Source: Ignavibacteria bacterium
GTDB lineage: Bacteria; Bacteroidota; Ignavibacteria; Tepidaquicellales; Tepidaquicellaceae
Assembly (NCBI GenBank): GCA_016710985.1
Contig: JADJTX010000039.1
Location: 1-48,926 of the forward strand
Direction of reading: 5' to 3'
Length of the DNA stretch: 48,926 nucleotides
Within the stretch, counting starts at the first letter, position 1; each line of letters starts with the position of its first letter. The translations under genes were made by a program, and so were the position numbers. The notes below the pieces were generated by a model. It did not search any database and was not told where the DNA came from. It was given only the letters and a program-made list of their open reading frames with translations. Positions 18,863 through 29,712 of the stretch are shown piece by piece.

Positions 18863-20454
18863 CTAAAACGTCACCTGAAACAATTTTTCCCCGTTTGTAT
18901 TTGAAAAAACTTCTGCCAACCTGATATTTTCAATGTCGTATTTCATTTTTAGATTTTCAATAAATTTCTTATTGTAAGTCTCATCCATTGTTTGTAGCAG
19001 CACAGTTTTCCCTGACTGAAGTTGTTCTTTGATGTCAAACGGTTTTGCAAGGGAATAGATATGATCATAAAATATGTCATACCAGATCATATCAGGAAAA
19101 CGTTTGTTGATGTGCTTTAAGTAGACGGGTTTAACATTTTCTCCTGAATAGAAATATGAAAGTATCAGACCTGTGTATTCATTGGTAGTCCCGGAAGAGA
19201 GTATTACTTCTGCATTCGGATAATTTTTATTGACATATTGTTCAGTCTTTAAGCATTCAACAGCTTTGGTTTTAGCGCGGGCATATAGTTTTCTTCCGTT
19301 GTAAGCGCAGAACAGAAGCGTAAAAATAAGTATGGATCCGAATACAATGTTTGCATTCATCTTTGTAAAATATTTTCTGTAAAGAATGTTCATTATAATA
19401 TACAAAGAGGGGATTGTAAGGATCAGCGCAGGATACATATACCTGTGTGAATAGTGTTTAGCTACCATTATTATCTGTAAGCTCATTGCTAAAAATATTG
19501 ACAATAGAAATTTTATTTCATTCTGCTTATTTGCCCATTGTGAATCAACATTTTTTCTCATGAATAATGATATTGCTAAAACAGCCAATGTTAATACATA
19601 AACTGCAGCAAAAAATTTTTCGTTAACGAAAATTTTGGCAATGTTATTCAGGAAAGACTCAGGATTAATAATTGAAGGATTTCCCTGTCCGTAACGTCCG
19701 TCATTAAAAATTAATCTCATCACCCAGCTTATAAAATAATCTAGATTCGAAATCGCCGGTAATACAAATACAATGAATGAAAGGCCTGTTAATGATATGA
19801 ATAAAATCTTATTCTTTAATCCGGGTAGAAGGATCAAAGGAATCAATATCAGGCTCATAAAACTTATCTTTGTTGCTAAAATTAATCCGCACAAAATACC
19901 GGTGAATATGGCATAATTGTTTATTCTTTCCGGAGGATCGTAAACGAGCTTAAACATTATTGAAATGAGTATGGCGGCAAAGAAGAACACAAAGGTCTCC
20001 GTTTTGACCAGTGAAAAAACTTCAGTGATGTTTATTGAAACAAAGGGGATTGTCTGAAAAAACATACTGATGAAGATATTTTTTTTAACGCTGAAAATTA
20101 CCAGTCCCATTAAATACAGCCCGAGTGAATTAAAAAATATCAAAGTATAATTAATCGCATTAATATATACCTCAGGTCTGTATAAAACATCTTCTACGAG
20201 ATCATTTTTTTCATGACTGAATAAATGAAAAATCCTGATTACCACAGCTCCGGCAACCTGAAGGGGAGTTCCGGGTGATCTGCATGCCCTATAGCCGAAC
20301 CGTTCATCTGAGCTAAGCTCAGTGAATTGATCATATAAACGTAAGACGGATCCGCCAGTCCGTTGTAATACAGACCTTCAACAGATCTTAAACTATAAGA
20401 GTAGAATGCAAAACAGATTGGAATTATCAGGAGCAGTATGAATTCTTTTTTCAT
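18863..20454 (-). CDS. Polytopic membrane glycosyltransferase, GT39/ArnT-like, frameshifted
   Basis: About 530-residue membrane protein in two frames. The start at 20454 gives MKKEFILLLIIPICFAFYSYS, then GLADPSYVYMINSLSLAQMNGSAIGHADHP. The frame breaks near 20270 and resumes as GTPLQVAGAVVIRIFHLFSH, giving the HPGTPLQ loop typical of the first extracytoplasmic loop of dolichyl-phosphate-mannose/ArnT-type glycosyltransferases. The rest has about ten membrane segments and a C-terminal soluble domain of about 130 residues. One missing base in CACCCGGAA explains the break. It would transfer a lipid-linked sugar at the membrane; the acceptor is unknown. Confidence for the GT39-like assignment is moderate. 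Confidence 0.7.
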
Positions 20455-20489
20455 TAAATATTTTAGTTCAGTAATAAAAAAATTTAGTC

Positions 20490-20925
20490 GAAGTTGCAAC
20501 GGATAGCTTCGAAGTTGCAACGGATAGCTTCGAAGTTGCGTTGCTTCGAATTAGCTTCGAAGTTGTGTCGGATAGCTTCGAACTTGCTTCGTACTGCTTT
20601 GAAATTGCGTCGTACTGCTTCGAAATTGCGTCGTACTGCTTTGAAATTGCGTCGTACTGCTTCGAAATTGCGTCGTATTGCTTTGCAGTTGCGTCGGATT
20701 GCTTTGCAGTTGTGTCGGATTGCTTTGCAGTTGTGTCGGATTGTTGTGAGTTGCGTCGGATTGCTTTGCAGTTGTGTCGGATTGTTTTGCAGTTGCGTCG
20801 GATTGTTTTGCAGTTGTGTCGGATAGCTTTGCAGTTGTGTCGGATAGCTTTGCAGTTGTGTCGGATTGCTTCGAAGTTACGTCGAATTGCTTGAACTTGC
20901 ATCGTGCTGCTTTGAACTTGCATCG
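20490..20925. repeat. 21-base tandem repeat array (about 20 units)
   Basis: About 20 degenerate copies of a 21-base unit such as GCGTCGTACTGCTTCGAAAT(T) and GCGTCGGATTGCTTTGCAGT(T), upstream of the glycosyltransferase start. Since 21 is a multiple of three, both strands stay open over the array and give seven-residue repeats (CFEIASY on plus, AKQSDTT on minus). These frames have no start signals or homology and I do not call them genes. Two main subtypes (GAAATT and GCAGTT ends) follow one another, which suggests stepwise expansion. Confidence 0.92.
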
Positions 20926-20985
20926 CATGACATGTTTTTGCTTCACGATACACCCTCAAGACTGATTAAAAGTCTAATTATATTT

Positions 20986-21046
20986 GTAGCCGCAGGCTTT
21001 AGACTGCGAAATCCATACAATTTCCGCAGTCTAAGACTGCGGCTAC
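20986..21046. repeat. REP-like palindrome
   Basis: Near-perfect 27-base inverted repeat: GTAGCCGCAGGCTTTAGACT at 20986 against TAAGACTGCGGCTAC ending at 21046, with a tip at ATCCATACAAT. GC-rich in AT-rich surroundings; typical of REP or small non-autonomous elements. No associated transposase seen. Confidence 0.7.
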
Positions 21047-21211
21047 TCTAAAATTTTACAGTTTGGACAGCCGTGTAAGAAATTTCTTAACTTAATGGCA
21101 TTGCCCAAACTCCGCCGCGCGGGCGGCAGGAGGAGGATATGAAGATTGAAGTATTTAGTGTTTTTTGAAAATAATTTCTTTTATTGTATGTATTAGAAAA
21201 TATAAAAAACA

Positions 21212-21385
21212 TGTTTTGCGTAATTTCAGTTATTAATTATTAACTCAAGTTACGCAAAACACATTTATTTGTCATTCTGAGCGAAGCGAAGAATCCAAAT
21301 ACTTCAATTCTATCTTATTTTTGGATTCTTCATTTCAATCCGTTCGTTCAGAATGTCAAAGTGCGTAACTTCAGTTATTAATTAT
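21212..21385. mobile_element. Nested palindromic element with flanking direct repeats
   Basis: TGTTTTGCGTAA (21212) pairs with TTACGCAAAACA (21250). Next to it TGTCATTCTGAGCGAAGCGA (21270) pairs with the TTCGTTCAGAATG region ending 21358. A direct repeat of about 24 bases (GCGTAAnTTCAGTTATTAAT) occurs at 21218 and 21363, on both sides of the second hairpin. Together with 20986-21046 this fills the gene-free stretch 20930-21385. Probably a MITE or hairpin insertion. Confidence 0.55.
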
Positions 21386-21420
21386 AAAAACCCGGATCAC
21401 CTTTCAATCATCCGGGTTTT
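21386..21420 (-). terminator. Intrinsic terminator for minus-strand gene at 21500
   Basis: Stem AAAACCCGGAT (ends 21397) with ATCCGGGTTTT (21410-21420) and A/T tracts on both sides, so it works in both directions. Similar ACCCGGATGA stems end the genes at 29825 and 31426. Confidence 0.85.
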
Positions 21421-21499
21421 ATCGATCGTACGCCTTTGGTATATTTTAATTACGTCTGGCACATTTGAAAACCTTATTGAAATGTGCCACACGTGTATT

Positions 21500-23609
21500 T
21501 TACTTTATCAAAAACATTCTCTTCACTGCAGAGAAATTTCCCGCTGTGATTTTATAGAAATAAACTCCGCTTGCGAAATTACTTCCGTCAAATTTTACTT
21601 CATATCTTCCGGGAGTCTGCATTTCGTTAACTAAGTTTGCTATTTCTTTTCCGGTTAAATCATAGATCTTCAAAGAAGTAAAGCCATTTTCGATTAACGA
21701 ATAACGAATTTCGGTACTTGGATTAAAAGGATTCGGATAATTCTGCGAAAGTTCAAACTTATCCGGAACACCAATCACAACCTCTTCAGTCAAATTGAAA
21801 TATTCATAGTTGCCGTTGAAGTCTATCTGCTTTAATCTGTATTTATATTTTCCTGAGGCAAGATTTCTATCAATAAAATCATAATTCTTTGGTGAAGAAC
21901 CTATTCCTTCTCCCAGAACATATCCTAACCTATCCCATTGATCATTAAAAATTGATAATTGATTATTGAACGAAGACCGTTCTACGTCAAATCCCGAGTT
22001 ATTAGTCTCCCCAAGCAGTAGTCCATATTAAGTATACATTATTATTCTTGACAGATGAAGTGAAAAAAACTAATTCGACAGGGCTAGGGAAGTCAGCTAC
22101 TTCGTCCGCTCCCCTATAAGGGGAAAATCTTAGTTGATTATCAATATCAGTTGTTATTCCGGTAATTTGAATCCCTGTTAAATCAATATCCCCTATAGAT
22201 GAGCCAGTCAAATGTAAATTGCCTGTGGTTACATCTTCAAAGCTTACAGATTTGAAAATGGAGTGTTGCTCATTCGGATATGCTGACAATCGATAACTAT
22301 CTAAGTCACCGATCTTCATATATTGTAAATTATCTTTGTTGCAGTTAAATTTTTCTTTAGTTTGAAGATACCAAGTGTCTAATTTATCGTCTCGCTTTCC
22401 TGTTCATCTTCTAAAATTTTTGAACTGTTATCAGTTCCATTTATCCAGATGGCATCGACGCCTGCAAGATATCGAAAACAATTATAATCCGCATATGCTG
22501 TAACGCCCGGACCCACTTTAATATAGCTGCCCGTTCCGAAATAAGGTCCGAAGATTGTAATAAAACCATTATTTAATATTATATTATTTTTTATGACAGC
22601 AATTCCGTTGTTAACCCGTATGTCCCATCCTGTTGCATCACTATATTCAAATAAACCATAAAGGAAACCACCTAGGGAGAGAGAATTATAGCTTATGTTT
22701 GTAGTAATATTAGCCGGGGTATAACTATTATCAGCCGAATATACTAAAGCTATAGTAGTAAAGTAACAGCGAAGAGCTCCACAATTAACGATCCTGTAGA
22801 TACAAAAGAAATTATTTATTATATTGACCTCAGTATTATTTGAACCAGGAGAAGTTAAATTAGTTGGACGAATAAGAGATTCCCCGGAGAAACTTTGATT
22901 ACCGATAATGTTAATTACACCAACGCTTTCCAGCCTGAGTCCATACATTTATTGTCTTTTATATCGATGTCTTTTGTTTCAGGATACATTATTATTCCCA
23001 AACAAGTATTTCTCAGTATTTTTGTTCCTCCGTTAGCATAGCCTGATTCTCCTCCTGTTCCTCTCGAATAGATCAAACCGTTGACATTACAATCTTCAAT
23101 TGTAATATCATTGTTTCCTCCGGATCCCGGAATTGATTGTGAGATATATATTCCGTTATAAAAGCCGGAGTTAAATTGAACAAATTTGAGAACGTTTTCA
23201 GAAGCTCCGTTTCTCATCTCGATGCAGTCATTTGTATTTGTCAAAGTAAGCTTAATTGCATCAGCCAATCCGATTCTTCCGTCAAATGTAACCCTGTCAG
23301 CCCCATTCAAAATAATTAACGGTTCATTGAAATTACCATCCACTGTAAGATCTGCAGCCGGTTTAATTTTACAGTTTGCAAATACATCGCCGTTCAAAAT
23401 TGCAGATGAAGAAAGCGTATGGCTTTGATTTATTAGAACAGTAATTGCACCGGATCCATGAGTTCCCAGATTGATTGCATTAAATGCGGAAGTAAGATCT
23501 GAGTAGTCTGATGTTATACCTCCATTTACTGTAACAGGCAAAGAAAATGTAAATGAACATACTATAAAGTTCATCAATGCAATCCCTAAGATTATTTTTA
23601 TTTTTTCAT
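21500..23609 (-). CDS. Secreted parallel beta-helix protein with T9SS sorting domain, several frameshifts
   Basis: Paralogue of the intact protein at 31426-33969, broken into four or five frames. With one A added, the start at 23609 gives the signal peptide MKKIKIILGIALMNFIVCSF. Then comes PVTVNGGITSDYSDLTSAFN, the beta-helix (ISQSIPGSGGNNDITIEDCN, NTEVNIINNFF), HLTGSSIGDIDLTGIQI, RGADE, the linker TNNSGFDVER, YKYRLKQIDFNGNYEYFN and the sorting domain FELSQNYPNPFNPSTEIRYS...SGVYFYKITAGNF. Joints lie near 23603, 22930, 22385 and 22010. It lacks the about 190-residue N-terminal region of the paralogue. Four breaks are more than in any other gene here, so real decay is possible alongside assembly errors. 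Confidence 0.75.
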
Positions 23610-23663
23610 GATTATTTTTTAAAATATTTAATAAGGAGTTATCGCCCTTATTTTTTAATGTTA

Positions 23664-25516
23664 TTATTTTATTAATATCATTCTCTTCACTGCAGTAAAA
23701 CTCCCGGCTTTGATCTTATAAAAATAAACACCGCTTCCCAGATTGCTTCCGTCAAAAGTAACTTCATATCTTCCCGCCGGTTTTATCTCATTTACTAATG
23801 TAGCTACTTCTTTACCCATAGCATCATATACTTTCAAAGAAACAAATTCCAAATTCGAAATCCCAAATTCCAAATTCGTAGAAGGATTAAAAGGGTTAGG
23901 ATAATTCTGCGAAAGTTCAAACTTATCCGGAACACCAATCACAACCTCTTCAGTCAAATTGAAATATTCAAAATTGCCGTTGTATTCTATCTGCTTGAGT
24001 CTGTAGTTATACTTTCCGGATGTTAAACTCCTGTCAGTGAATTCATAATTACTCCATGCAGAGCTTGTACCATGCCCGTTAACAAAACCAATTTTTTTCC
24101 AAACTTCAGAAGTTTGACCTGTGACATTTGATCGCTCAATATCGAAGCCGTAATTATTGGTTTCTTGTGAAGTTGTCCAGTTTAGAAATACTTTATTTCC
24201 GTTTACATTTGAAACAAATGAATTGAGTTCGACAGGAAGCGGAAACTCACATGTAAACAACCAAGCTGCCCCGTTGTCACTATTATCGCCGGGACCCCCC
24301 ATAACTGCAGTGCAGCTGTATGCCGACAGGGCAACTGATGCACCTTGTGATGCATTGCCAATTGCTCCGGTACCTGTAAGCATGTTTCCTTCCTGACTCC
24401 AGACACCCGCCGTGGATGTAAAAATAAATGCTCCGCCAAAATTTCCGCCAAACATTGCAATATTTCCGTCACCGGAGATTGATACTGATTCACCTAATAT
24501 TTGTGTTCCGACTATTACATCTTCGTAAACCCAGATACCACTTTGATTTCTAAACACGAATGCTGCTCCTATTATAAATTTACCGTTACCGGTGTAACCA
24601 GGAGCGCCAATTATTACTTTTGTAGCATCAGATGAAATTCCAACAGAGTGTCCAAAGAATTGAGCTATGTTAGAATTACCATTGCCAAAACCATGGATCT
24701 GCGCAGAGTATGTCCATATAGCTCCCGATCGGGTTAGTATAATTGCCTTCCCATAAGTATCTCCTGTATTGTTACCAATAACAGCAGTGTTTCCATCAGC
24801 TGAAAGTGATAAAGAATAGCCGAATATTTCTTCAAAATAAGGAAGCGGATTCGCTTTCATATCTCCCAATTGAGACCATACCGATCCGGTTCTAGAGAAT
24901 GTCCAGAAAGCGCCGGGAAAAAGCAACCGACTGTATTCGGGTCCACCTGCAATTGCAATTGTGCCGTCATAGTTAATTGAGACGCAGCGTCCTTGCTGAG
25001 GATATTCTGTTGGAGCGACGAGACCTACTAATTTTCCCTCCTGCACCCATGTTGCTGAGTTGTCTCGTCTGAAAAACCAAACAGCTCCGACTCCATTGTC
25101 ATCATAAGGTCCGCCAATCATTGCATACATGCCATTCCCGGAAATTGCGACAGAATATCCCTGCTTCGCATTTCCTATGGCACCTGTACCAACCAGCTTT
25201 GGTGATTCCTGTACCCAGTTACCTGAACTGTTTTTTCATATATCCATGCTGCGCCGTAACCGCCATTGTCGTTCTGTCCTCCTACAATTGCAACATTTCC
25301 GTCATCTGAAATTGACACGGACGACCCCTGTCCTGAAGGTCCGTTATTTCCTGTGCCTGTCAATTTGTTTCGTTCTACAAACTGTGCCTGAATGTCCAAT
25401 ATTGAGATGAACAAGAATACACACAGGATAGATATACCTGTCTGCAATTTAAAAATCCGTGATGCTGACACTTTGTGTAAATTTGTAAATCTGATTAATT
25501 TGTCGTTCTGTTTCAT
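23664..25516 (-). CDS. Secreted FG-GAP-like beta-propeller protein with T9SS sorting domain, frameshifted
   Basis: About 617 residues in two frames joined near 25235, where one A added to a run of six gives IYEKNSSGNWVQESPKLVGT. Starts at 25516 with a signal sequence around ISILCVFLFISILDIQAQ. Repeated blades such as SISDDGNVAIVGG, VSINYDGTIAIAGGP, SLSADGNTAVIGNNTGD and GISSDATKVIIGAPGYTG are FG-GAP/integrin-alpha-like repeats seen in propellers. The linker ETNNYGFDIERSNV...VWKKIG and YNYRLKQIEYNGNFEYFN precedes the sorting domain FELSQNYPNPFNPSTNLEF ... SGVYFYKIKAGSFTAVKRM. It lies directly upstream of the 21500 beta-helix gene on the same strand and could be cotranscribed. Confidence 0.85.
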
Positions 25517-25597
25517 GATTTATTTCCTTCCGATAATTATTTTGAAAATATGAATTTGTCATTTATGTTTACAGCATTAAAGAATTTTATTTTATCA

Positions 25598-25930
25598 ACA
25601 TACATACTTTAACAGCAGTAAAACTCCCTGCTTCGATCTTATAAAATAAACCCGCTTAATAATTGATAGATAGTTGAAAATTGAATGTTATAGGTTCCGC
25701 TGTTTTCTTTTCACTTACTAATGTTACAACTTTATTTCTGATAGCATCATAAACTTTCTCTGACCTGCTTCCACTAAAAGCGCACCATAGGCAAGATTTG
25801 AATCATTAGTTGGAACATCAAGAAATGCGCTCATATTTTGTCCAACCGATCGTCCCTGTGATTCCATCAGTGTCCCGAAACCTTTTAAATCGTATTCTGA
25901 AACTCCTTTTTGGTTTGCTGTCTTTTTCAT
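25598..25930 (-). pseudogene. Remnant: fragment of the 29825-type protein fused to a decayed T9SS sorting domain
   Basis: The small frame from 25930 (MKKTANQKGVSEYDLKGFGT) contains KGFGTLMESQG and LDVPTNDSNLAYGALLVEAG. These match EGFGTLLQSSS and LDVPSNASNIVYGALLAGTG of the protein at 29825-30413, with the middle part lost. Downstream in other frames come KVYDAIRNKVVTLVSEKK and KIEAGSFTAVKVCMLIK, a broken sorting domain. It keeps a full promoter module directly upstream (25967-26100). Non-functional or a short leftover peptide; the chimera is visible, the cause is inferred. Confidence 0.7.
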
Positions 25931-25966
25931 TTTGATTTGTTTTTAAGTTTGTAATTAAATTTGATA

Positions 25967-26100
25967 CAAACATATCCTGAATTCATTCTTATTCAAAAGA
26001 AACTTTTTCTCAATTTCCTCACAAAAAATTCTGTCAAATTCCGTAAATTCTTTAATTCGAGATTCGGAAATGAAGTATTTGTGAATTTGTTTTACTCATA
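25967..26100 (-). promoter_or_regulatory. Promoter module copy 1 (Bacteroidota-type promoter with conserved upstream region)
   Basis: Read on the minus strand: TATGTTTG (-7 box, 25967-25974) and TTTG (-33 box, 25994-25997), 19 bases apart, the sigma-A promoter form of Bacteroidota. Upstream lie four AATTC boxes (plus-strand starts 26027, 26037, 26046, 26054) and a TCACAAATACTTCATTTC stretch shared with copies at 31169 and 34757. It would drive the remnant at 25930. It shares the gap with the divergent gene at 26120. Confidence 0.7.
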
Positions 26101-26119
26101 AAAAGACGTATTTTTTTAT

Positions 26120-27578
26120 ATGAAAGACACACGACTACTGAAACTCATTAAGTCATTCACTAAGGAAGAATTAAAATCTTTCGAGAAATTTCTTCAGTCA
26201 CCGTTCTTAAAACCCGCAAGAGATACATCCGAACTTTATTATTACATCATAAAATTTTATCCGGACTACGATACTTCTAAATTAGAAAAGGAGAAAGTTT
26301 TTGAGAAATTGTTTAAAGGTGAAAGTTACAATGAAAAGAAACTGCTGAACCTGATCTTTGATCTGACAAAGGCAGCGGAAGATTATCTGGCTTTAAATAC
26401 AATGATGGAAGATGAAACCGAATTGCTGCTGAGTTTAAGCAAAGGTTATATGAAGAAAAATCTTTCGGATGAATCTAACAGAATAAATAAATTAATAGAG
26501 AAAAAACTGCAGCCGGGATTTTCACAAAACAAGGATTATGTCTCTAAATTTCGCAAGCTGTCATATCTGAAAAGCTTTTACTTTACGGAAGTTCATGATT
26601 TCGAAAAGCATCTTATAAATGAAAAGGAATATTTTGAAGCATCCGCAGTTCAGTTTATCATAGATTACACAAGAATAATTGAATCCGTAAGTACAGCCAA
26701 TACCACTTACGGAATTAACCTGAAAAGCAATTTCATTGATGCTGTTATGGAAAGCTTTGACCTTGAAAAATTACTCAAAGCTCTGGAGAAATCTGAAAAC
26801 AAAAACAAGTATCTGATCTTACTGCACTATTATATTGTAAAATCCAAAATCGAAAACGAAAATATCTCCTTTTATGAATTGCTGAAAGATACGTTCTATG
26901 AACTACTGCCGGAGCTGGACAGGGAAGAGAAGTGTTTCATATTCAACCATCTCGCAACATACTGCGTGAGAAAATTCGGTAAGGACAGTAAATTTTTAAA
27001 GGAGATGTTTGAAGTTTATAAAGCAATGGTTGAAAACAATGCCTACTCGGAATCGGAAAGCGAATACATGCAGGTGCCTACTTACAGGAACATTATTTTC
27101 AGCTGCATATCTTTGAAGGAAACAAAATGGTTTGAACATTTTATTAAAAACTATTCCGGATGCATTCATCCCGATCACAGAGAAAGATCTGACAAATTAT
27201 TCTTATTCCCATCTATATTTTATCAGGAAGGAATTCGAGAAATCACTTGAAAGCGTGTCTAAAATAGATCAGGATTTGTTTCTCTTCAAGCAGGATCTGA
27301 AGAATCTGATGCTGCAGATATATTACGAACTTGATCACATAGAGCCGGCATTTTCAATGGTTGACAGTTATAAGCATTTTCTTTCTAATACAAATGAAGT
27401 TTCGGATTCATTAAAGAAATTTTCAGTGAATTACTTAAATTATTATTTTAAGCTTCTTAAAATAAAATCCGGACAGAGTAAGGAGCAGGCGTCTTATTAT
27501 AAAAGCAGGATTGAAAAGGAGAAGGAAGTTGTGAATAAGAACTGGCTGCTGGAGAAGGCGGAAGAACTGGATCGCTGA
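26120..27578 (+). CDS. Conserved-looking helical protein of unknown function, frameshifted
   Basis: About 486 residues in two frames joined near 27165 (KNYSG then DAFIPITEKDLTNYSYSHLY). Begins MKDTRLLKLIKSFTKEELKS. The whole protein is predicted helical, rich in Leu, Lys and Glu, with no signal peptide, membrane segment or catalytic motif, which suggests a cytoplasmic repeat-type (TPR-like) scaffold. I recall similar proteins beginning with a short 'KxxKxFSKEExKxFEKFLxSP' pattern in this lineage, without known function. It is transcribed away from the secreted-protein island. The single break is probably an assembly indel. Confidence 0.7.
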
Positions 27579-27753
27579 TTTATAATGATTTCGGTGAGTC
27601 CGGTGATTTGATTTTTAGGAGGTTGATACTACCCTAAAGACTCAAAGAGATTTTTTCAAACCTTTTAGTAACGCAAGTTAAATAAATCATTCAAAAACTC
27701 TTGGAATCTTTTATTGCCATTCCTGAATGCTTGTATCGGGAATGCAATCACCT

Positions 27754-27834
27754 ATAATCCTTTAATCCTAAAAATCCTAATTCAGACAATCTCTGAGCCA
27801 TGATTTACAGGATTCTTAGGATTAACAGGATTTA
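27754..27834. repeat. Inverted pair of 9-base repeats, AATCCTnnA type
   Basis: Left arm AATCCTTTAATCCTAAAAAT (27755 onward) and right arm ACAGGATTCTTAGGATTAAC (27807 onward) are complementary and have a 9-base period. No gene in the stretch 27579-28009 other than this and the following element. Confidence 0.75.
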
Positions 27835-27853
27835 GAATTAACTCAGTGCAAAC

Positions 27854-27941
27854 GAAAAATAATCCCGAAGGGATGTTATTACTATAGCAATCAAATAAAA
27901 AGATAGAAACCCCGAAGGGGTGAAATTATCCGTTCGGGATT
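27854..27941. repeat. Small palindromes CCCGAAGGG type
   Basis: ATCCCGAAGGGAT at about 27864 and ACCCCGAAGGGGT at about 27909, followed by TCCGTTCGGGAT. Two related short hairpins about 45 bases apart, of the type common in intergenic elements of Bacteroidota (recalled, not searched). Confidence 0.65.
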
Positions 27942-28009
27942 TTATTTTTTTATTTTCTTTTCTTTTCTGTTATAATGTTACCTTTCGGGTATGTTGCCTT
28001 TAGTCTCGT

Positions 28010-29524
28010 TTACGGTGTAATCTTTGACACAAACATTGTCGAATTATTATAGCAAATTATTACATCAGTTAAGTCTGTAATATTGTCCCCGTCTACATCA
28101 GTATTTACATATCCTGTCACGAAATTTGAAGCATTGTTACTGATTGCTATTAAATCAGTTAAGTCTATAAAACCATTTTGATTTACATCACCTGAGTATC
28201 CGGCATATCTCGCAGGTGAAGTGTTTACAAGAATCATATTATTTCCGTAAGCCTGCGTTTCAGATGTAGTAAAATTATAAGATGTTTTATCCCCGATTGT
28301 AAAATAGACAGGATTCTTACTCCATGTGACAATTGTATTACGATGTTTGATTTCAATAAAATATGGATCCATCACAGCGCGTTTCAGTAAAAAACTTCCT
28401 TTAAAATTTACTGAATCAATTATTCCTTTAACTGAATCAATTATTGGATAAGGTGAAACAGAATTTCTCAGATAAACTCTGACTGTGTCTTTCATATTTA
28501 AAAGACCCGTGCCATCATTATAAAATCCCTCAATTATATAATTTATTTTTAATTCACTGTTACTTACCACCGCAGCAATATCAATTTTACTGTTCTTCGA
28601 AGAGTCGCTGAAGTCGTACCATACATTACCGGTATCTGAGGTAGTAAAGAAAAAAGAGCTGTCTCTTATCGGCACTTCATTTTGGAAAGCTGCTTTGAGG
28701 CTGTTTACCGATGTCTGTCTGTACCCGACAAAAAATCTTTTTCCCGGCTGAACAGTTAAAAGTGTGTCAATCGTATATGGAGGCAGAGTTACAACTGAAC
28801 CTGTTCCGGCAGGCGTTAATAAATTCGGGGATTTATAAATAAGTGATCCCGGTTTGCTGAGTCCGTTGTCGGCATAGATCACAATATTATATGGTTTGAA
28901 TCCACCTCCAACTGAGTCAAAAAATTTCTGTTCGACTGCGCCAATTAAAATAGGAAGACTGTCTTTATTTCGAAAGGCGGCTACAAAGTTCGCTTTCCTT
29001 CCCGGGAAACCAAATCCACCATTGTCTGCAAGACAGGGATCGGCATAATTATAAGTGTCCCAGGTTATATCCTGACAGATTTCAGCACTGTCATATACCG
29101 TATCAATTAAAGATATATTATCATCAAAGTGCAGATCCCGGAATTGCTTCCACTACTATTTTATTATTCTTAGGCTGAAAATATCTTGGGATCGGATAAT
29201 AGATCGTTGTATCATACGTTCCCGGAGCCTGTATTTGAACTTCGTCTTCGTCGAGCAGAGAATTATTATCCCTGTTGTAAATGCTTATCCTTAGTTTGAT
29301 ATATTCATCTGGAGAATTATTGGCTACATTTATTTCTAAAGTATCCGGCATTCCTTTATTGACAGGAACTTTACCCAGTGCATACGATGCTTTTATATCA
29401 ACATTTAAGCCTGAGACATTAACTTTACTTATGTTTACGCTAGTTTGTACGGGTTCGGTAAAACCTGACAGATTAACTATATAAATTAATCCTGTAATTA
29501 AAATTGCGGGAATAGTTTTTTCAT
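28010..29524 (-). CDS. Secreted protein with dockerin-like C-terminal module, frameshifted
   Basis: About 504 residues in three frames. Adding one A at the start (six A after ATG at 29524) gives MKKTIPAILITGLIYIVNLS, a signal peptide, then QTSVNISKVNVSGLNVDIKA and PDTLEINVANNSPDEYIKLR. The next break is near 29130, followed by FDDNISLIDTVYDSAEICQD, ADNGGFGFPG and PGKRFFVGYRQTSVNSLK. The end carries the module shared with 6601 and 14740: EGFYNDGTG, YFIEIKHRNTIVTWSKNPVY, TQAYGNN, two EF-hand-like loops DVNQNGFIDLTD and DVDGDNITDLTD, and FVSKITP. No T9SS sorting domain. Function unknown, probably extracellular. Confidence 0.78.
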
Positions 29525-29712
29525 ATTTGTTTTTTAATTATTTTGTTGTTTAACAATTTACCAATTTACAATTAATTATCCAAAGAAAAATTTACCTGAG
29601 TTTAGAGATCGCATTTGCCTCACAATTAATGTTATCGGGAGTTTTAAAAAACAAATCGTTTCATTCTTTAGAAAATAGTAACTTTTATTTATTTTTTAGT
29701 TATGAGTTAAAT

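Noticed and set aside
18666..18866. Plus-strand frame YRVYGVYGVY...HSKHSKHSK
   Set aside because: Translation of the two 9-base arrays; no start signal.
20490..20925. CRISPR array
   Set aside because: The 21-base units adjoin without spacers and vary in sequence; no cas genes nearby.
20541..20965. Several open frames of 60-160 residues on both strands in the 21-base array
   Set aside because: They follow from a repeat unit divisible by three without stops. No ribosome site or homology; I treat the region as a repeat.
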